Assembly (NCBI GenBank): GCA_028821195.1
Contig: JAPPHB010000130.1
Location: forward strand, 1 to 64,000
Direction of reading: 5' to 3'
DNA length: 64,000 bases
DNA from: Gammaproteobacteria bacterium
GTDB lineage: Bacteria; Gemmatimonadota; Gemmatimonadetes; Longimicrobiales; Gaopeijiaceae
In this document: positions 27,405 to 35,850 of the stretch, in pieces
How the letters are laid out: each line of letters begins with the position of its first letter
How positions within the stretch are numbered: position 1 is the stretch's first letter
The notes under the pieces: model-generated
Seen by the model: the letters and a program-made list of their open reading frames with translations, nothing else
Database searches by the model: none
What the model was told of the DNA's origin: nothing
Made by a program: the position numbers and the translations under genes

Positions 27405-28304
27405 TCAATCGGCCTCCTCGAGAAGTGCCTGGTAGTGCGCGTAGCGGCTCTGTGCGATCCCGCCCGAACGGACGCTGTCGTGAACGGCGCAGTCGGGCTC
27501 GTGCACATGGCTGCATCCGCGGAATCGGCAGCCGTCCCCGAGCGCCCCGATCTCCGGGAAACATCGGTCAAGTCGTGTCGCCGGAACACCCCACAGGCCG
27601 ACGTCCCCGAACCCCGGGGTGTCCGCGACCAGGGTGCCGTCCGAGAGCCGCAGCAGGCGGCTGGTCACCGTGGTGTGCCGGCCGGTGCCGGTCTTGCGGC
27701 TGAGTTCGCCGATGCGCAGGCCCAGCGTGGGGTCGAGCCGGTTCAGGAGGCTGGACTTGCCCGTCCCCGAGGGACCCACCAGAGCGCAGATGCCGCGCAC
27801 GGCGACCGAGCGCAGCCGATCGAGACCGAGGTCCGATTCGGCACTGGTGAGGACGACTTCGTAGCCGATCCGGCGATAGAGGTCGCGCACCGGTTCCGAG
27901 GCGGCGCGAGCTCCCGGCAGATCCTGCTTGTTGATCACCAGCGTGCAGGAAAGCGCGTTGGCCTCGCATACGGCGAGGATGCGGTCCAGGTAGCCCAGGC
28001 TGATATCCGGGTCGCGGGCGGACATCACCACGACGACCCGCTCGAGGTTGGCGGCCATCACCTTCGCGGTCCGCCCGTACGACCCCCGGCGCAGGAAGGC
28101 GGTCGTGCGCGGGAGCACCTCCTCGATGGTGGCGTCGCCGCCGTCCAGGGCCACCCTGACGCGATCGCCGATGACCACGCGGCCTCCCTTCCAGGGCCTG
28201 GCCTTGAGGCGTCCGCGGAGATGGGAGTCGACCGAGGTGCCGTCGTCGAGCTCGACGCGATAGACGCCGCCCACCGCCTCGTGAACCTGTCCTATGGGGG
28301 TCAC
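27405..28304 (-). CDS. rsgA: Ribosome small-subunit maturation GTPase RsgA
   Basis: Circularly permuted GTPase that checks late 30S assembly. The 299-residue protein has an N-terminal OB-fold, then the GTPase motifs in permuted order: G4 (VINKQDL), G5-like TSAES, P-loop GPSGTGKSSL, and G3 DTPGF. The zinc-binding tail CRFRGCSHVHEPDCAVHD is present. It starts a co-oriented run with the flavin reductase, membrane protein and lipoprotein genes, although the function of those genes is not obviously related. Confidence 0.95.
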   Translation of the reverse strand: MTPIGQVHEAVGGVYRVELDDGTSVDSHLRGRLKARPWKGGRVVIGDRVRVALDGGDATIEEVLPRTTAFLRRGSYGRTAKVMAANLERVVVVMSARDPDISLGYLDRILAVCEANALSCTLVINKQDLPGARAASEPVRDLYRRIGYEVVLTSAESDLGLDRLRSVAVRGICALVGPSGTGKSSLLNRLDPTLGLRIGELSRKTGTGRHTTVTSRLLRLSDGTLVADTPGFGDVGLWGVPATRLDRCFPEIGALGDGCRFRGCSHVHEPDCAVHDSVRSGGIAQSRYAHYQALLEEAD

Positions 28305-28401
28305 CGGCGCGCCATGCGCTGAACCCGGACGGGTGGGGCGGAGGACCGGGACCCCCGGCGGTGGGGGGGGATGGGTGCGAGGCAGCGCCTCACCCCGGAC
28401 G

Positions 28402-29349
28402 TCACGCGGCGAAGGATTCCAGCGCGGATCCCTTCTCGCCGTCCCGCAGGCGGCGCAGCGCCCGATCGCGCAACTGGCGGATGCGCTCGCGCGTGACCCC
28501 CAGCATGTTGCCGATCTCCTCCAGCGTGTGCTCCCGCTCGCCCTGCAGCCCGAAATAGAGGCGCAGCACCTTGGCGTCGCGGGCCTCGAGCGTGGTGAGC
28601 GCCACGTTGACCGACTCGGCCAGCAGCCGGGCTTCCACCCCCAGTTCGGGCTCGGTGGCCTCTTCCGTCAGAAACCGCTCCACGAGCTGTGAATCCTCGC
28701 TGTCGCCGATGGGCGCATCGAGACGGATTTCGGCCGCGTTCAGAGTCTGGAGCGACTCGATGAGCTCGGGCGTGAGCCGGGTGGCCTTGGAAAGCTCCTC
28801 GGGGGAGGGCTCGCGGCCGCGCTCCTGCCGCAGCCGCTCCTTCTCGCGGAAGATGCGCGCGAGGTCGGAGGCGCGATTCAGGGGAACGCGCACCGAGCGG
28901 CCCTGGTTGGCCAGGGAGGCCAGGATGGCCTGACGAATCCACCACACCGCGTAGCTGATGAACTTGACGCCCTGCTCCGGATCGAACTTCCGGGCCGCCG
29001 TGACCAGGCCGACGTTGCCCTCCTGGATCAGGTCCGTAAGCGATACCCCCCGATTCTGGTACTTCTTGGCCACGCTGATGACGAACCGCAGGTTGGCGCG
29101 CGCCAGTTCCTGCACCGCCTCCTCGTCGCCGAGCTGAGCCCGGGCTCCCAGTTCCTTCTCCTGGTCCGGGGTGATCAACTCGTGCCGGCTGACGTCGCGC
29201 AGGTACTGGTCGAGCGCACTCTGCTCCTCTACTCCGGTGTCGAAACCGACGAGCAGGCTGGTCGAGCGCTTCTTGGGCCGACGAACCGCCTTCTTTCGAC
29301 GAACCACTTTCTTTCGACGAACCACCTTCTTTCGCAGCGTGGCGGGCAT
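28402..29349 (-). CDS. RpoD/SigA-family sigma factor with a basic repeat tail at the N-terminus
   Basis: A 315-residue sigma-70-type factor with regions 1.2 to 4 but no region 1.1. Region 1.2/2 runs DQYLRDVSRHELITPDQEKEL, ANLRFVISVAKKYQNRG, LTDLIQEGNVGL, FDPEQGVKFISYAVWWIRQAI; region 4 ends with LEEIGNMLGVTRERIRQLRDRALRRLR. The first 27 residues are almost only Arg, Lys and Val in an RKKVVR repeat. It is close to primary sigma factors in regions 2 and 4, so it may be the housekeeping factor or a group 2 factor; a second such gene is at 58111. AAGGAG precedes the ATG. Confidence 0.9.
   Translation of the reverse strand: MPATLRKKVVRRKKVVRRKKAVRRPKKRSTSLLVGFDTGVEEQSALDQYLRDVSRHELITPDQEKELGARAQLGDEEAVQELARANLRFVISVAKKYQNRGVSLTDLIQEGNVGLVTAARKFDPEQGVKFISYAVWWIRQAILASLANQGRSVRVPLNRASDLARIFREKERLRQERGREPSPEELSKATRLTPELIESLQTLNAAEIRLDAPIGDSEDSQLVERFLTEEATEPELGVEARLLAESVNVALTTLEARDAKVLRLYFGLQGEREHTLEEIGNMLGVTRERIRQLRDRALRRLRDGEKGSALESFAA
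29281..29334 (-). repeat. Three tandem 18-bp repeats in the sigma-factor N-terminus
   Basis: Units at 29281-29298, 29299-29316 and 29317-29334 are nearly identical and encode the basic hexapeptide RKKVVR (one copy RKKAVR). The tract expands or contracts in frame by whole hexapeptides. Confidence 0.9.
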
Positions 29350-29455
29350 TCTGAAAAGATCTCCTTATCGGCTCCGGCGGCCGTTGGCGCGCTGGAATCG
29401 CGTTTTGTATCGGCCCCGCATACCCGCGCGCGAGGCGTAGGATCCGCAGCCCTGA

Positions 29456-29483
29456 ATGATAATAAGATTCCCGGAATTGTCCA
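29456..29483 (-). promoter_or_regulatory. Sigma-70-type promoter for the RpoD-like gene
   Basis: Reading the reverse strand, TGGACA (29483-29478) and TATCAT (29461-29456) are separated by 16 bases; each differs from consensus at one position. A start point near 29449 would give a leader of about 100 bases before 29349. The surrounding 60 bases are clearly AT-richer than the flanking genes. Confidence 0.6.
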
Positions 29484-29586
29484 GAACTCCGAATTGACGT
29501 GCCACGCATCCTAAACCCCACCGTCAACCGGGTTCCTTACGCCTGGAAGGCCGGGGCGGTTACATGAGCCCCACCGGTTGGTCTGC

Positions 29587-30873
29587 TCACGCTTCCGTTA
29601 TCAGACCGATGACCTCGTCGGGCGCGAGAGACCTCTTCTCGAAGGTGAAGACGCGCAGCACCCGGGAGGTGCGGTAGAGCTCGCGGGCCACCCTGGGAAG
29701 GTCGATGACGCCGGGGATGCCGGCCTTGCCGAGCCGCTCGGCGCGCCCGCTGCGGCGGCGCACCAGGAGGTCGAGCTGGAACATGGCGGGCTTGCAGGGG
29801 AAGTCGATCACGACCTCGCCGGGCTCCAGGGAGAGCCCCTCCGCGAGCTGGTCCTCGAGCCGGCGGCGTTCGGGACCCGGGGCCTCGATCCAGGGAGGGA
29901 GGCTCCGGTCGCCCAGGTCGGCCGCGGTGAGCTCGGCGGCGCGCTTGGGAAGACGCCGCCCCCTCAGAGCCGGGAGCCAGCGGCGGCGGATGCGGTCGGC
30001 GACGGGTCCGCCGCGGGTCTGCGCGCGGCGGCCGATCAGGTGCAGGAGTTCGTCGTCCGTCGGGCCGGCCAGCTCGCGCCCCCCGACCAGCCCCGCGGCC
30101 ACCGCGTCGTTGACGATGCGCGCGCAGAGCACCGTGCCCGCGCGCACCGCGTGGTGCCAGTACACGTTGCGGAACATCTGGTACTTGGCGAACAGCAGGG
30201 ATTCCAGCGCGCTGACCGCCTTCTCGCCCACCCCCACCTCGTACGCCCCGCTCTCGGGATCCTGGAGAATGACCAGTCCCTGCAGGAGGCGCTCGACGTC
30301 GACCTCGCCGTAGGGAACCCCGCAGGAGCGTGCGTCGCGCTTGAGGTAGTCCAGCTTGTCCATGTCGAGGCTGCCGTGCACCAGGCCTCTCAGCGGAGCG
30401 GTGCTCTCTCCGCGGATGAGTGCGCCGATCTCGGCGCCGGCCCCGGGTCCCAGGCCGGCCAGCGCCTCCCGCACATCGGGCGACTCCAGAAACTGCCCCG
30501 CTACCGCCTCGTGGTCGCCCGGATGATCGTCACCGCGCAGGTCGTCGAGCGCGTGCGAGAAGGGGTAGTGACCGATGTCGTGCAGGAGTCCCGCGTACGG
30601 CACCAGCCCGGCGCCTTTCCACACGCGGTCGGGGAGGGATTCCCGCTTCCTCAGGCTCCGCAGGGCGGTGCTCACCAGGTGGTACACGCCGAGCGCGTGG
30701 GCGAAGCGGGTGTGGGTGGCGCCCGGGTAGACCAGGTGGGCGAGACCGAGCTGGCGGATATAGCGCAGCCGCTGGAAGGCGGCGGCGTCGGTGATGCGGG
30801 TGGCGGTCGCGTCCAGCCGGATGGAACCCCAGATCGGGTCGCGAATCAGGGTGGGCGCGTTCCGGGGAGACAT
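29587..30873 (-). CDS. HD-domain phosphohydrolase (dGTPase-like)
   Basis: A 428-residue protein with an HD metal-dependent phosphohydrolase domain. The opening DPIWGSIRLD and FQRLRYIRQLGL are typical of the SAMHD1/dGTPase-like family. The HD motif pieces are GATHTRFAHALGV (first His), LHDIGHYPFSH (His-Asp pair) and the later Asp in HGSLDMDKLDYL. Such enzymes hydrolyse (d)NTPs or nucleotide second messengers; the exact substrate is unknown here. It may be co-transcribed with the EVE gene upstream (71-base gap). Confidence 0.88.
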   Translation of the reverse strand: MSPRNAPTLIRDPIWGSIRLDATATRITDAAAFQRLRYIRQLGLAHLVYPGATHTRFAHALGVYHLVSTALRSLRKRESLPDRVWKGAGLVPYAGLLHDIGHYPFSHALDDLRGDDHPGDHEAVAGQFLESPDVREALAGLGPGAGAEIGALIRGESTAPLRGLVHGSLDMDKLDYLKRDARSCGVPYGEVDVERLLQGLVILQDPESGAYEVGVGEKAVSALESLLFAKYQMFRNVYWHHAVRAGTVLCARIVNDAVAAGLVGGRELAGPTDDELLHLIGRRAQTRGGPVADRIRRRWLPALRGRRLPKRAAELTAADLGDRSLPPWIEAPGPERRRLEDQLAEGLSLEPGEVVIDFPCKPAMFQLDLLVRRRSGRAERLGKAGIPGVIDLPRVARELYRTSRVLRVFTFEKRSLAPDEVIGLITEA

Positions 30874-30944
30874 GCGGGGAGTTTACCGTCGCGCGCGCGG
30901 GCGGAGCAATGGCGCAATGGGACGCCGGGGCCGGCGGATGGCGG

Positions 30945-31409
30945 TCAGCCTCCGCCGCGGCCCATCGCCCGGATGATCTCGAACTCCTCCTCGCGCACCG
31001 GCTGGACCGAAAGGCGCGAGTTCTTCACCAGCACCATCTCGCTCAGGGCCGACACCTGGCGGATGTCCTTCAGCGACACGACCTCGGGGAACTTCTCCAC
31101 GAACTCCACGTCGACCATGTACCAGCGGGGTTTGGCCGGGTCGGACTTAGGGTCGTAGTAATGCTCATTGGGGTCGAAGGCGAAGTGATCCGGATAGGCT
31201 TCCTTGCACACGCGCGCCAGCCCCGCGACGCCCGGCGGCTTGGCCATGCTGTGGTAGAAGAGCACCTCGTCGCCCACGCTCATCGCCTGCATGTTGTTGC
31301 GGGCCCCGTAGTTGCGGACGCCTTCCCACCAGGTGTAGCCGTCCCGCTCCAGGTCGTCGATGGAATAGACGCCCGGTTCGGTCTTCATCAGCCAGTGTTT
31401 CTTCGCCAT
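30945..31409 (-). CDS. EVE domain protein
   Basis: A 154-residue single-domain protein of the EVE/thymocyte nuclear protein 1 family. The family motifs are KHWLMKTEPGVYSIDDL, WEGVRNYGARNNM, GDEVLFYHSMAKPPGVAG, and PRWYMVDVEFVEKFP. EVE domains are PUA-like folds that bind modified bases in DNA or RNA, often as readers in defence or epigenetic systems. Single-domain copies like this one also occur as housekeeping genes. No restriction or defence gene flanks it. Confidence 0.9.
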   Translation of the reverse strand: MAKKHWLMKTEPGVYSIDDLERDGYTWWEGVRNYGARNNMQAMSVGDEVLFYHSMAKPPGVAGLARVCKEAYPDHFAFDPNEHYYDPKSDPAKPRWYMVDVEFVEKFPEVVSLKDIRQVSALSEMVLVKNSRLSVQPVREEEFEIIRAMGRGGG

Positions 31410-31485
31410 TTCGGCTCCCTGTCCCGGCGGAGGGCCGGGCCGGTTTCTCGGATTCGGGCGCGAACTCGGCCCGCGGTGCTCGACG

Positions 31486-33102
31486 TTACTTCGGTCCCGC
31501 CACCCGCACCTCCGCCGGAGCGGCGTCGGCGAATTGCGAGAAGTTCTCTCGGAACATGGACGCCAGACGGCCGGCGGCGCGGTCGTAGGCCTCCGGGTCG
31601 GCCCAGGTGGAGCGCGGGGTCAGAACCCGCGCGGGCACGCCCTCGACCTCTCGCGGCACCGCGAGTCCGAAGACCGGATCGGTGCGCGTCGGCACCCCGT
31701 CCAGCGACCCGTCGAGCGCCGCGCGGATCATCGCGCGCGTGTGCGGAAGATCCATGCGCCTGCCGGTGCCGAACCCGCCGCCCGTCCAGCCGGTGTTCAC
31801 CAGCCACACCCGCGAGCCGTGGCGGCGCAGCTTCTCGCCCAGGATGCGGGCGTAGACGCTCGGGTGCATCGGCAGGAAGGGCGCGCCGAAGCAGGCGCTG
31901 AAGGTCGCGCGCGGGTCGGTCACGCCCCGCTCCGTCCCCGCCACCTTCGCGGTGTACCCTGACAGGAAGTGGTACATCGCCTGCTCGGGAGTCAGGCGGG
32001 CGATGGGCGGCAGCACGCCGAAGGCGTCGGCCGTGAGGAAGAAGATGTTGTTCGGATGGCCGCCCCGTCCGTCAGGCACCGCCCCGGGGATGTAGTGGAT
32101 GGGATAGGAGGCGCGCGTGTTCTCGGTGAGGGTGTCGTCGTCGAGGTCGAGCTCGCGCGTGTCCTGGTCGAAGATCACGTTCTCGAGGATGGTCCCGAAC
32201 ATGCGCGTCGTGCGGTAGATCTCGGGTTCGTTCTCCGGGGAGAGGCGTATCACCTTCGCATAGCATCCGCCCTCGAAGTTGAAGATGCCGTCGTCGCTCC
32301 AGCCGTGCTCGTCGTCGCCGATCAGGCGGCGCGCGTGGTCCGCGGAAAGCGTGGTCTTGCCGGTTCCCGAGAGCCCGAAGAAGAGCGCGGTGTCGCCTTC
32401 CTCGCCGATGTTGGCCGAGCAGTGCATGGGGAGCGCTTGCTTGCCGGGCAGGAAGAAGTTCATCGACGAGAAGATGGACTTCTTGATCTCGCCCGCGTAA
32501 CGCGTGCCGGCCACGAGCACGGTCCGCTCGGCCAGATTCACGACCACCGCGGTGCCGCTGCGGGTGCCGTGGCGCACCGGGTCGGCCTGGAGCAGGGGCG
32601 CGTGCAGCACGACGAAGTCGGGGCGGATAGCGGCCAGCTCGGCGGCGGACGGGCGCAGGAACATGTTGTACACGAAGAGCGTGTGCCAGGCGCTCGGGCT
32701 GACCACGCGAACCGAGATCCGATGCGCCGGATCGGCTCCGCAGTACGCATCGCGCACGAAGAGTTCGCGCGGGTTCAGGTATTCGATGATGTCGGCCCTG
32801 AGCGCCCGGTAGTGCGTCTCGCTCATGGGGCGGTTGATCGATCCCCAGTCGATCTGGTCGGCCGTGGAGGGCTCCTCGACGGTGAAGCGGTCGTCGGGGG
32901 AGCGGCCCGTGTGCGGGACGGTGACCGCGGCGAAGGGACCCAAGTTCACGAGATGCCCTTCGCCCCTGGCAAGGGCGGCCTCGTAGAGCTGCGCGGGCGA
33001 GAGATTCCAGTGGATGTCCCCCGCGGGGGTCAGACCGTGGGCGTCGAGTTCGACGGCGGTGTGCGAGGGGGCTGGAGACATGTCGAGGGCTGGCAGGGTC
33101 AT
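31486..33102 (-). CDS. pckA: Phosphoenolpyruvate carboxykinase (ATP)
   Basis: Cytosolic gluconeogenic enzyme converting oxaloacetate and ATP to PEP, CO2 and ADP. The 538-residue protein has the normal length and the P-loop GLSGTGKTTLSAD near residue 242. Other conserved pieces are the catalytic region FPGKQ-like FFLPGKQALPMHCSAN, GDDEHGWSDDGIFNFEGGCY, and TGWTGGGFGTGRRM. It is divergent from the Omp85-like gene with a 279-base spacer, in which I see no convincing promoter. Confidence 0.95.
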   Translation of the reverse strand: MTLPALDMSPAPSHTAVELDAHGLTPAGDIHWNLSPAQLYEAALARGEGHLVNLGPFAAVTVPHTGRSPDDRFTVEEPSTADQIDWGSINRPMSETHYRALRADIIEYLNPRELFVRDAYCGADPAHRISVRVVSPSAWHTLFVYNMFLRPSAAELAAIRPDFVVLHAPLLQADPVRHGTRSGTAVVVNLAERTVLVAGTRYAGEIKKSIFSSMNFFLPGKQALPMHCSANIGEEGDTALFFGLSGTGKTTLSADHARRLIGDDEHGWSDDGIFNFEGGCYAKVIRLSPENEPEIYRTTRMFGTILENVIFDQDTRELDLDDDTLTENTRASYPIHYIPGAVPDGRGGHPNNIFFLTADAFGVLPPIARLTPEQAMYHFLSGYTAKVAGTERGVTDPRATFSACFGAPFLPMHPSVYARILGEKLRRHGSRVWLVNTGWTGGGFGTGRRMDLPHTRAMIRAALDGSLDGVPTRTDPVFGLAVPREVEGVPARVLTPRSTWADPEAYDRAAGRLASMFRENFSQFADAAPAEVRVAGPK

Positions 33103-33381
33103 GAGATCCGGGGAACTCCGGGCTGGATGAAAGAGTCAGCGGCCCAAAACACGAGCCTCCGCGGGCCTCTCGAATCACGACGGCGCGCGGAGGAGACAAC
33201 GGTTCCAATCTTATTCGCGAGAGCGGGCGAGGGTCAACGGGGGCGCAGCCGGCCGGGAACATCGAGCCTGCGGACGCCATAACATGGAAGGCCGACTTCG
33301 GGCAGATCACCGGTTTTTCAGGCCCGCTTCCCGCCAGTTTCGAGTCAAACTCCCCTCCGGGCGAACCCTCTGCACGATCCC

Positions 33382-35238
33382 TTGCCTGATCTCTCTGTTG
33401 CCAGCCTTCGTTGCCTGGCGTCGGCCGGTATCCTTCTGCCGGGAGTTCTCGGGGCGGCAAGTCCGGCGCGCGCCCAGTTGCCCGGTGACGACGTCGCCTG
33501 CGAGGAGGGAACGGTCTCGCGCATCATCATCGAAAGCCGGCCCATCTTCGACCCGGGGCCCCCGTCCCAGCCGCGCATCCTGCGCTGGACGCGCGGGCTC
33601 GCCAACTTCATGCACGTCGACACGCGGGAGGGGTTCATCGCCGGCGAGCTGCTGTTCGGCGAGGGGGACTGCCCGGACCTGTTTCTCTTCGAGGAGTCCG
33701 AGAGGATCCTGCGCGAACTCGGCTTTATCGCTACCGCGGACATCGTCGCCGAGCCCCAGCCGGACGGAACCCGCCACGTGCGGGTGACGACGCGCGACGA
33801 GTGGACGACCAAGATCCAGATCGACGTGACCGTCGACGACGGGCTGCAGTTCGAGGGCGCGAGCGTGGTGGAGGAGAACTTCCTGGGCTCGGGCAATCTG
33901 ATCGGCGCCTTCTATCAGGAGCGCAAGCAGCGTCGCGACTACGGGCTCACCCTGCACTCCACGCGCCTCGCCGGCACGCGGCTGGACGGACGCCTCAACG
34001 TGGGCCGCACGCGCTCGGGCGGTTTCACGGAGGCGATGCTGGTGTACCCTTTCGTGGGTGAAGTGGGGCGATTCGCGGGGCGTGTGCGCTTCCATCGCCG
34101 GGAGTCGCTCTTTCCGTACGTGCTCGACCCCTCGCTGGACTACAGCTACGCCCTCCTGCCGGTGTTCGGGGAGCGAATCGAAGCCACCCAGGCGTACCGC
34201 TTCGGAGAGCCGGGAGATCTCACGCTGCTCGGTTTCGGCGTCACGCACGAGACCTTGCGCTTCGACGAGTATCCCGACTCCGTGTCGCTCGTCCGGGGCC
34301 TGGACTTCGGCAACCTGCTCGACGACGAACCGGGCATCGGCTCCCGTCTCGCGCACCAGACGCGCGCCCACGAGCTCACCCGCTTCAACCTGCTCCTCGC
34401 CAGGCGAAAGGTGCGCTTCGAGACCCGGACCGGGCTGGACGCGGTGAGCGGTGAGCAGAGCGTGCCGCAGGGCTTCGATCTTTCTCTGACGCTCGGGCCG
34501 CGTCTGCCGCTGGGAGGTGGGTTGTCGGGAGATGAGGGGCCGGTGTCCGGAGCGCCTGCTGAACTCGCGAGCGACTTCATGGGCCGCGTCTCGTTCTTTG
34601 GCGGCGTGGGATCGTCATCGGCGCTGCTGCTGGTGAACGCCGAAACGGAAGCGCGGCGGGTGAGGTTCGAGGACGAGTCGGAGGGACGCTGGAGGGACAT
34701 CCTCTCCGAGGCCGACCTGCTTGCGTACTGGCAGCCCGGCGTGGGCTTCGCCAGGACGCTGGTTGCGCGGGTCTCGGCAGCCGGCGGCTGGAATACCATC
34801 TCCCCGTTCCAGCTCACCCTCGGGGGCCGGGAGGTGGTGCGGGGATACAAGGAAGAGGACTTTCCCGCGGGCCGGCGGGTGGTGGCTTCGCTCGAGAACC
34901 GCGTCGATCTGGGTTGGCCGGCGCCCTCGTCCATGGACTTGGGGCTCACCTTCTTCGCGGATGCCGGGCGGGCCTGGGCAGGCGATGTGCCCTTCGGCAT
35001 GGACACCGGCTGGAAGTCCTCGGTCGGCGCCGGGCTGCGCCTGGGATTCCCTGCGGGAAGTGTCCGGGCGACGCGCATCGACCTGGCCTGGCCGGTTGGC
35101 GCGGACTCGGGGCGCGGGCCCATGTTCCGCGCGAGCACCGGCGACTTCATCGGCCTGGTGCGCGGGTTCGCCGACGAGCAGATGGTGCGAAGCCGGCGCT
35201 CGGGCGTGAATCCCAACTTCGAAGGGGTTTCGAGGTAG
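33382..35238 (+). CDS. Omp85/BamA-like outer-membrane protein
   Basis: A 618-residue protein with a signal peptide ending ARAQ, an N-terminal POTRA-like region (SRIIIESRPIFD, then LRELGFIATADIVAEPQPDG), and a long beta-barrel-type C-terminal half of alternating strands. The strand VVRGYKEEDFPAGRRVVASLENRVDLGW resembles the L6-loop region of Omp85 barrels. It may insert or export other outer-membrane components, but the client is unknown. The only usable in-frame start is TTG at 33382; no ATG precedes the signal peptide. The gene directly precedes the selenoprotein candidate with an 8-base gap. Confidence 0.75.
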   Translation: MPDLSVASLRCLASAGILLPGVLGAASPARAQLPGDDVACEEGTVSRIIIESRPIFDPGPPSQPRILRWTRGLANFMHVDTREGFIAGELLFGEGDCPDLFLFEESERILRELGFIATADIVAEPQPDGTRHVRVTTRDEWTTKIQIDVTVDDGLQFEGASVVEENFLGSGNLIGAFYQERKQRRDYGLTLHSTRLAGTRLDGRLNVGRTRSGGFTEAMLVYPFVGEVGRFAGRVRFHRRESLFPYVLDPSLDYSYALLPVFGERIEATQAYRFGEPGDLTLLGFGVTHETLRFDEYPDSVSLVRGLDFGNLLDDEPGIGSRLAHQTRAHELTRFNLLLARRKVRFETRTGLDAVSGEQSVPQGFDLSLTLGPRLPLGGGLSGDEGPVSGAPAELASDFMGRVSFFGGVGSSSALLLVNAETEARRVRFEDESEGRWRDILSEADLLAYWQPGVGFARTLVARVSAAGGWNTISPFQLTLGGREVVRGYKEEDFPAGRRVVASLENRVDLGWPAPSSMDLGLTFFADAGRAWAGDVPFGMDTGWKSSVGAGLRLGFPAGSVRATRIDLAWPVGADSGRGPMFRASTGDFIGLVRGFADEQMVRSRRSGVNPNFEGVSR

Positions 35239-35246
35239 TTCTGTCC

Positions 35247-35831
35247 ATGTCGAACATCAGAGAGATCTCCGAATCTGAAGCCACCGGCCTTCTGCGCAAG
35301 CTGTATGGCGAAGCGCGGGACCGGGCGGGCCGGATCTGGAACATCGTGCGGGTGATGAGCCTGAATCCCCGGGTCATGCAGACCACCATGCAGTTCTACC
35401 GCACGCTGATGTTCGGGTCTTCGCCGCTGAACCGCTGGCGCCGCGAGATGCTCGCCGTGGTCACCTCGAAGGTGAACGGCTGCTTCTACTGAGAGCAGGC
35501 GCACGCGCATGATCTCCGGGAAGAGATCGAGGAGCTGTTCGAGAGCGACGAAGAACGGGACGCCCTCGTGCACGCCATCGTGCGCGATTGGCGTGCGGCA
35601 GGGCTATCCGAGGCGGATCAGGCACTCTGCGCGTATGCGGAGAAGCTGACGCTGCGGCAGGCGGAAGTGGGAGCGGGCGATCTGGAGGTGTTGCGCGGCC
35701 ATGGCTTCGACGACCGCGCGATCCACGACGCCACCCAGGTGATCGGGTATTTCAACTACATCACGCGGGTGGCGGACGGGCTGGGAGTGGAACCGGAGAC
35801 GTTTGTGCGGCCGTGGGGGCGAGGGGGCTGA
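35247..35831 (+). CDS. AhpD-like peroxidase-related protein, candidate selenoprotein (CxxU, in-frame TGA at 35490)
   Basis: A single reading frame of 194 sense codons runs from the ATG at 35247 to 35831, interrupted only by TGA at 35490-35492. The protein is a carboxymuconolactone decarboxylase/AhpD-type peroxidase-related enzyme: RREMLAVVTSKVNGCFY, the TGA, then EQAHAHDLREE, and the typical second half LSEADQALCAYAEKLTLRQAE, FDDRAIHDATQVIGYFNYITRVADGLGVE. In relatives the site is CxYC followed by a His four residues on; here Cys79, TGA82 and His86 fit exactly, so the TGA replaces the redox-active second Cys. A 6-bp hairpin with a G-containing loop lies 24 bases after the TGA. Decoding as selenocysteine is inferred. 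If translation stopped, an 81-residue fragment without activity would result. Confidence 0.8.
35511..35528 (+). promoter_or_regulatory. SECIS-like hairpin downstream of the in-frame TGA
   Basis: GATCTC (35511-35516) and GAGATC (35523-35528) form a perfect 6-bp stem with the loop CGGGAA; a T-G wobble (35510/35529) extends it. The loop starts 24 bases after the TGA and has G in its second position. Bacterial SECIS elements lie in the coding region directly after the UGA with a comparable distance and a loop guanine, as I recall from the published consensus. Confidence 0.6.
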
Positions 35832-35850
35832 GGGGCTCGGCCCACCGACC

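Noticed and set aside
30945..31409. EVE protein as part of a defence or modified-base restriction system
   Set aside because: Neighbours are an HD hydrolase and pckA; no restriction, helicase or methyltransferase gene is present.
33103..33381. Promoters in the pckA/Omp85-like divergent spacer
   Set aside because: AT-richer stretches such as the one near 33200 exist, but no -35/-10 pair with acceptable spacing was found on either strand.
35490..35568. Reading the AhpD-like locus as a pseudogene or as two separate small genes
   Set aside because: The frame continues without shift, the family match spans the TGA, and the GTG at 35568 would give a fragment without the active site. A pseudogene remains possible but is less economical than selenocysteine.
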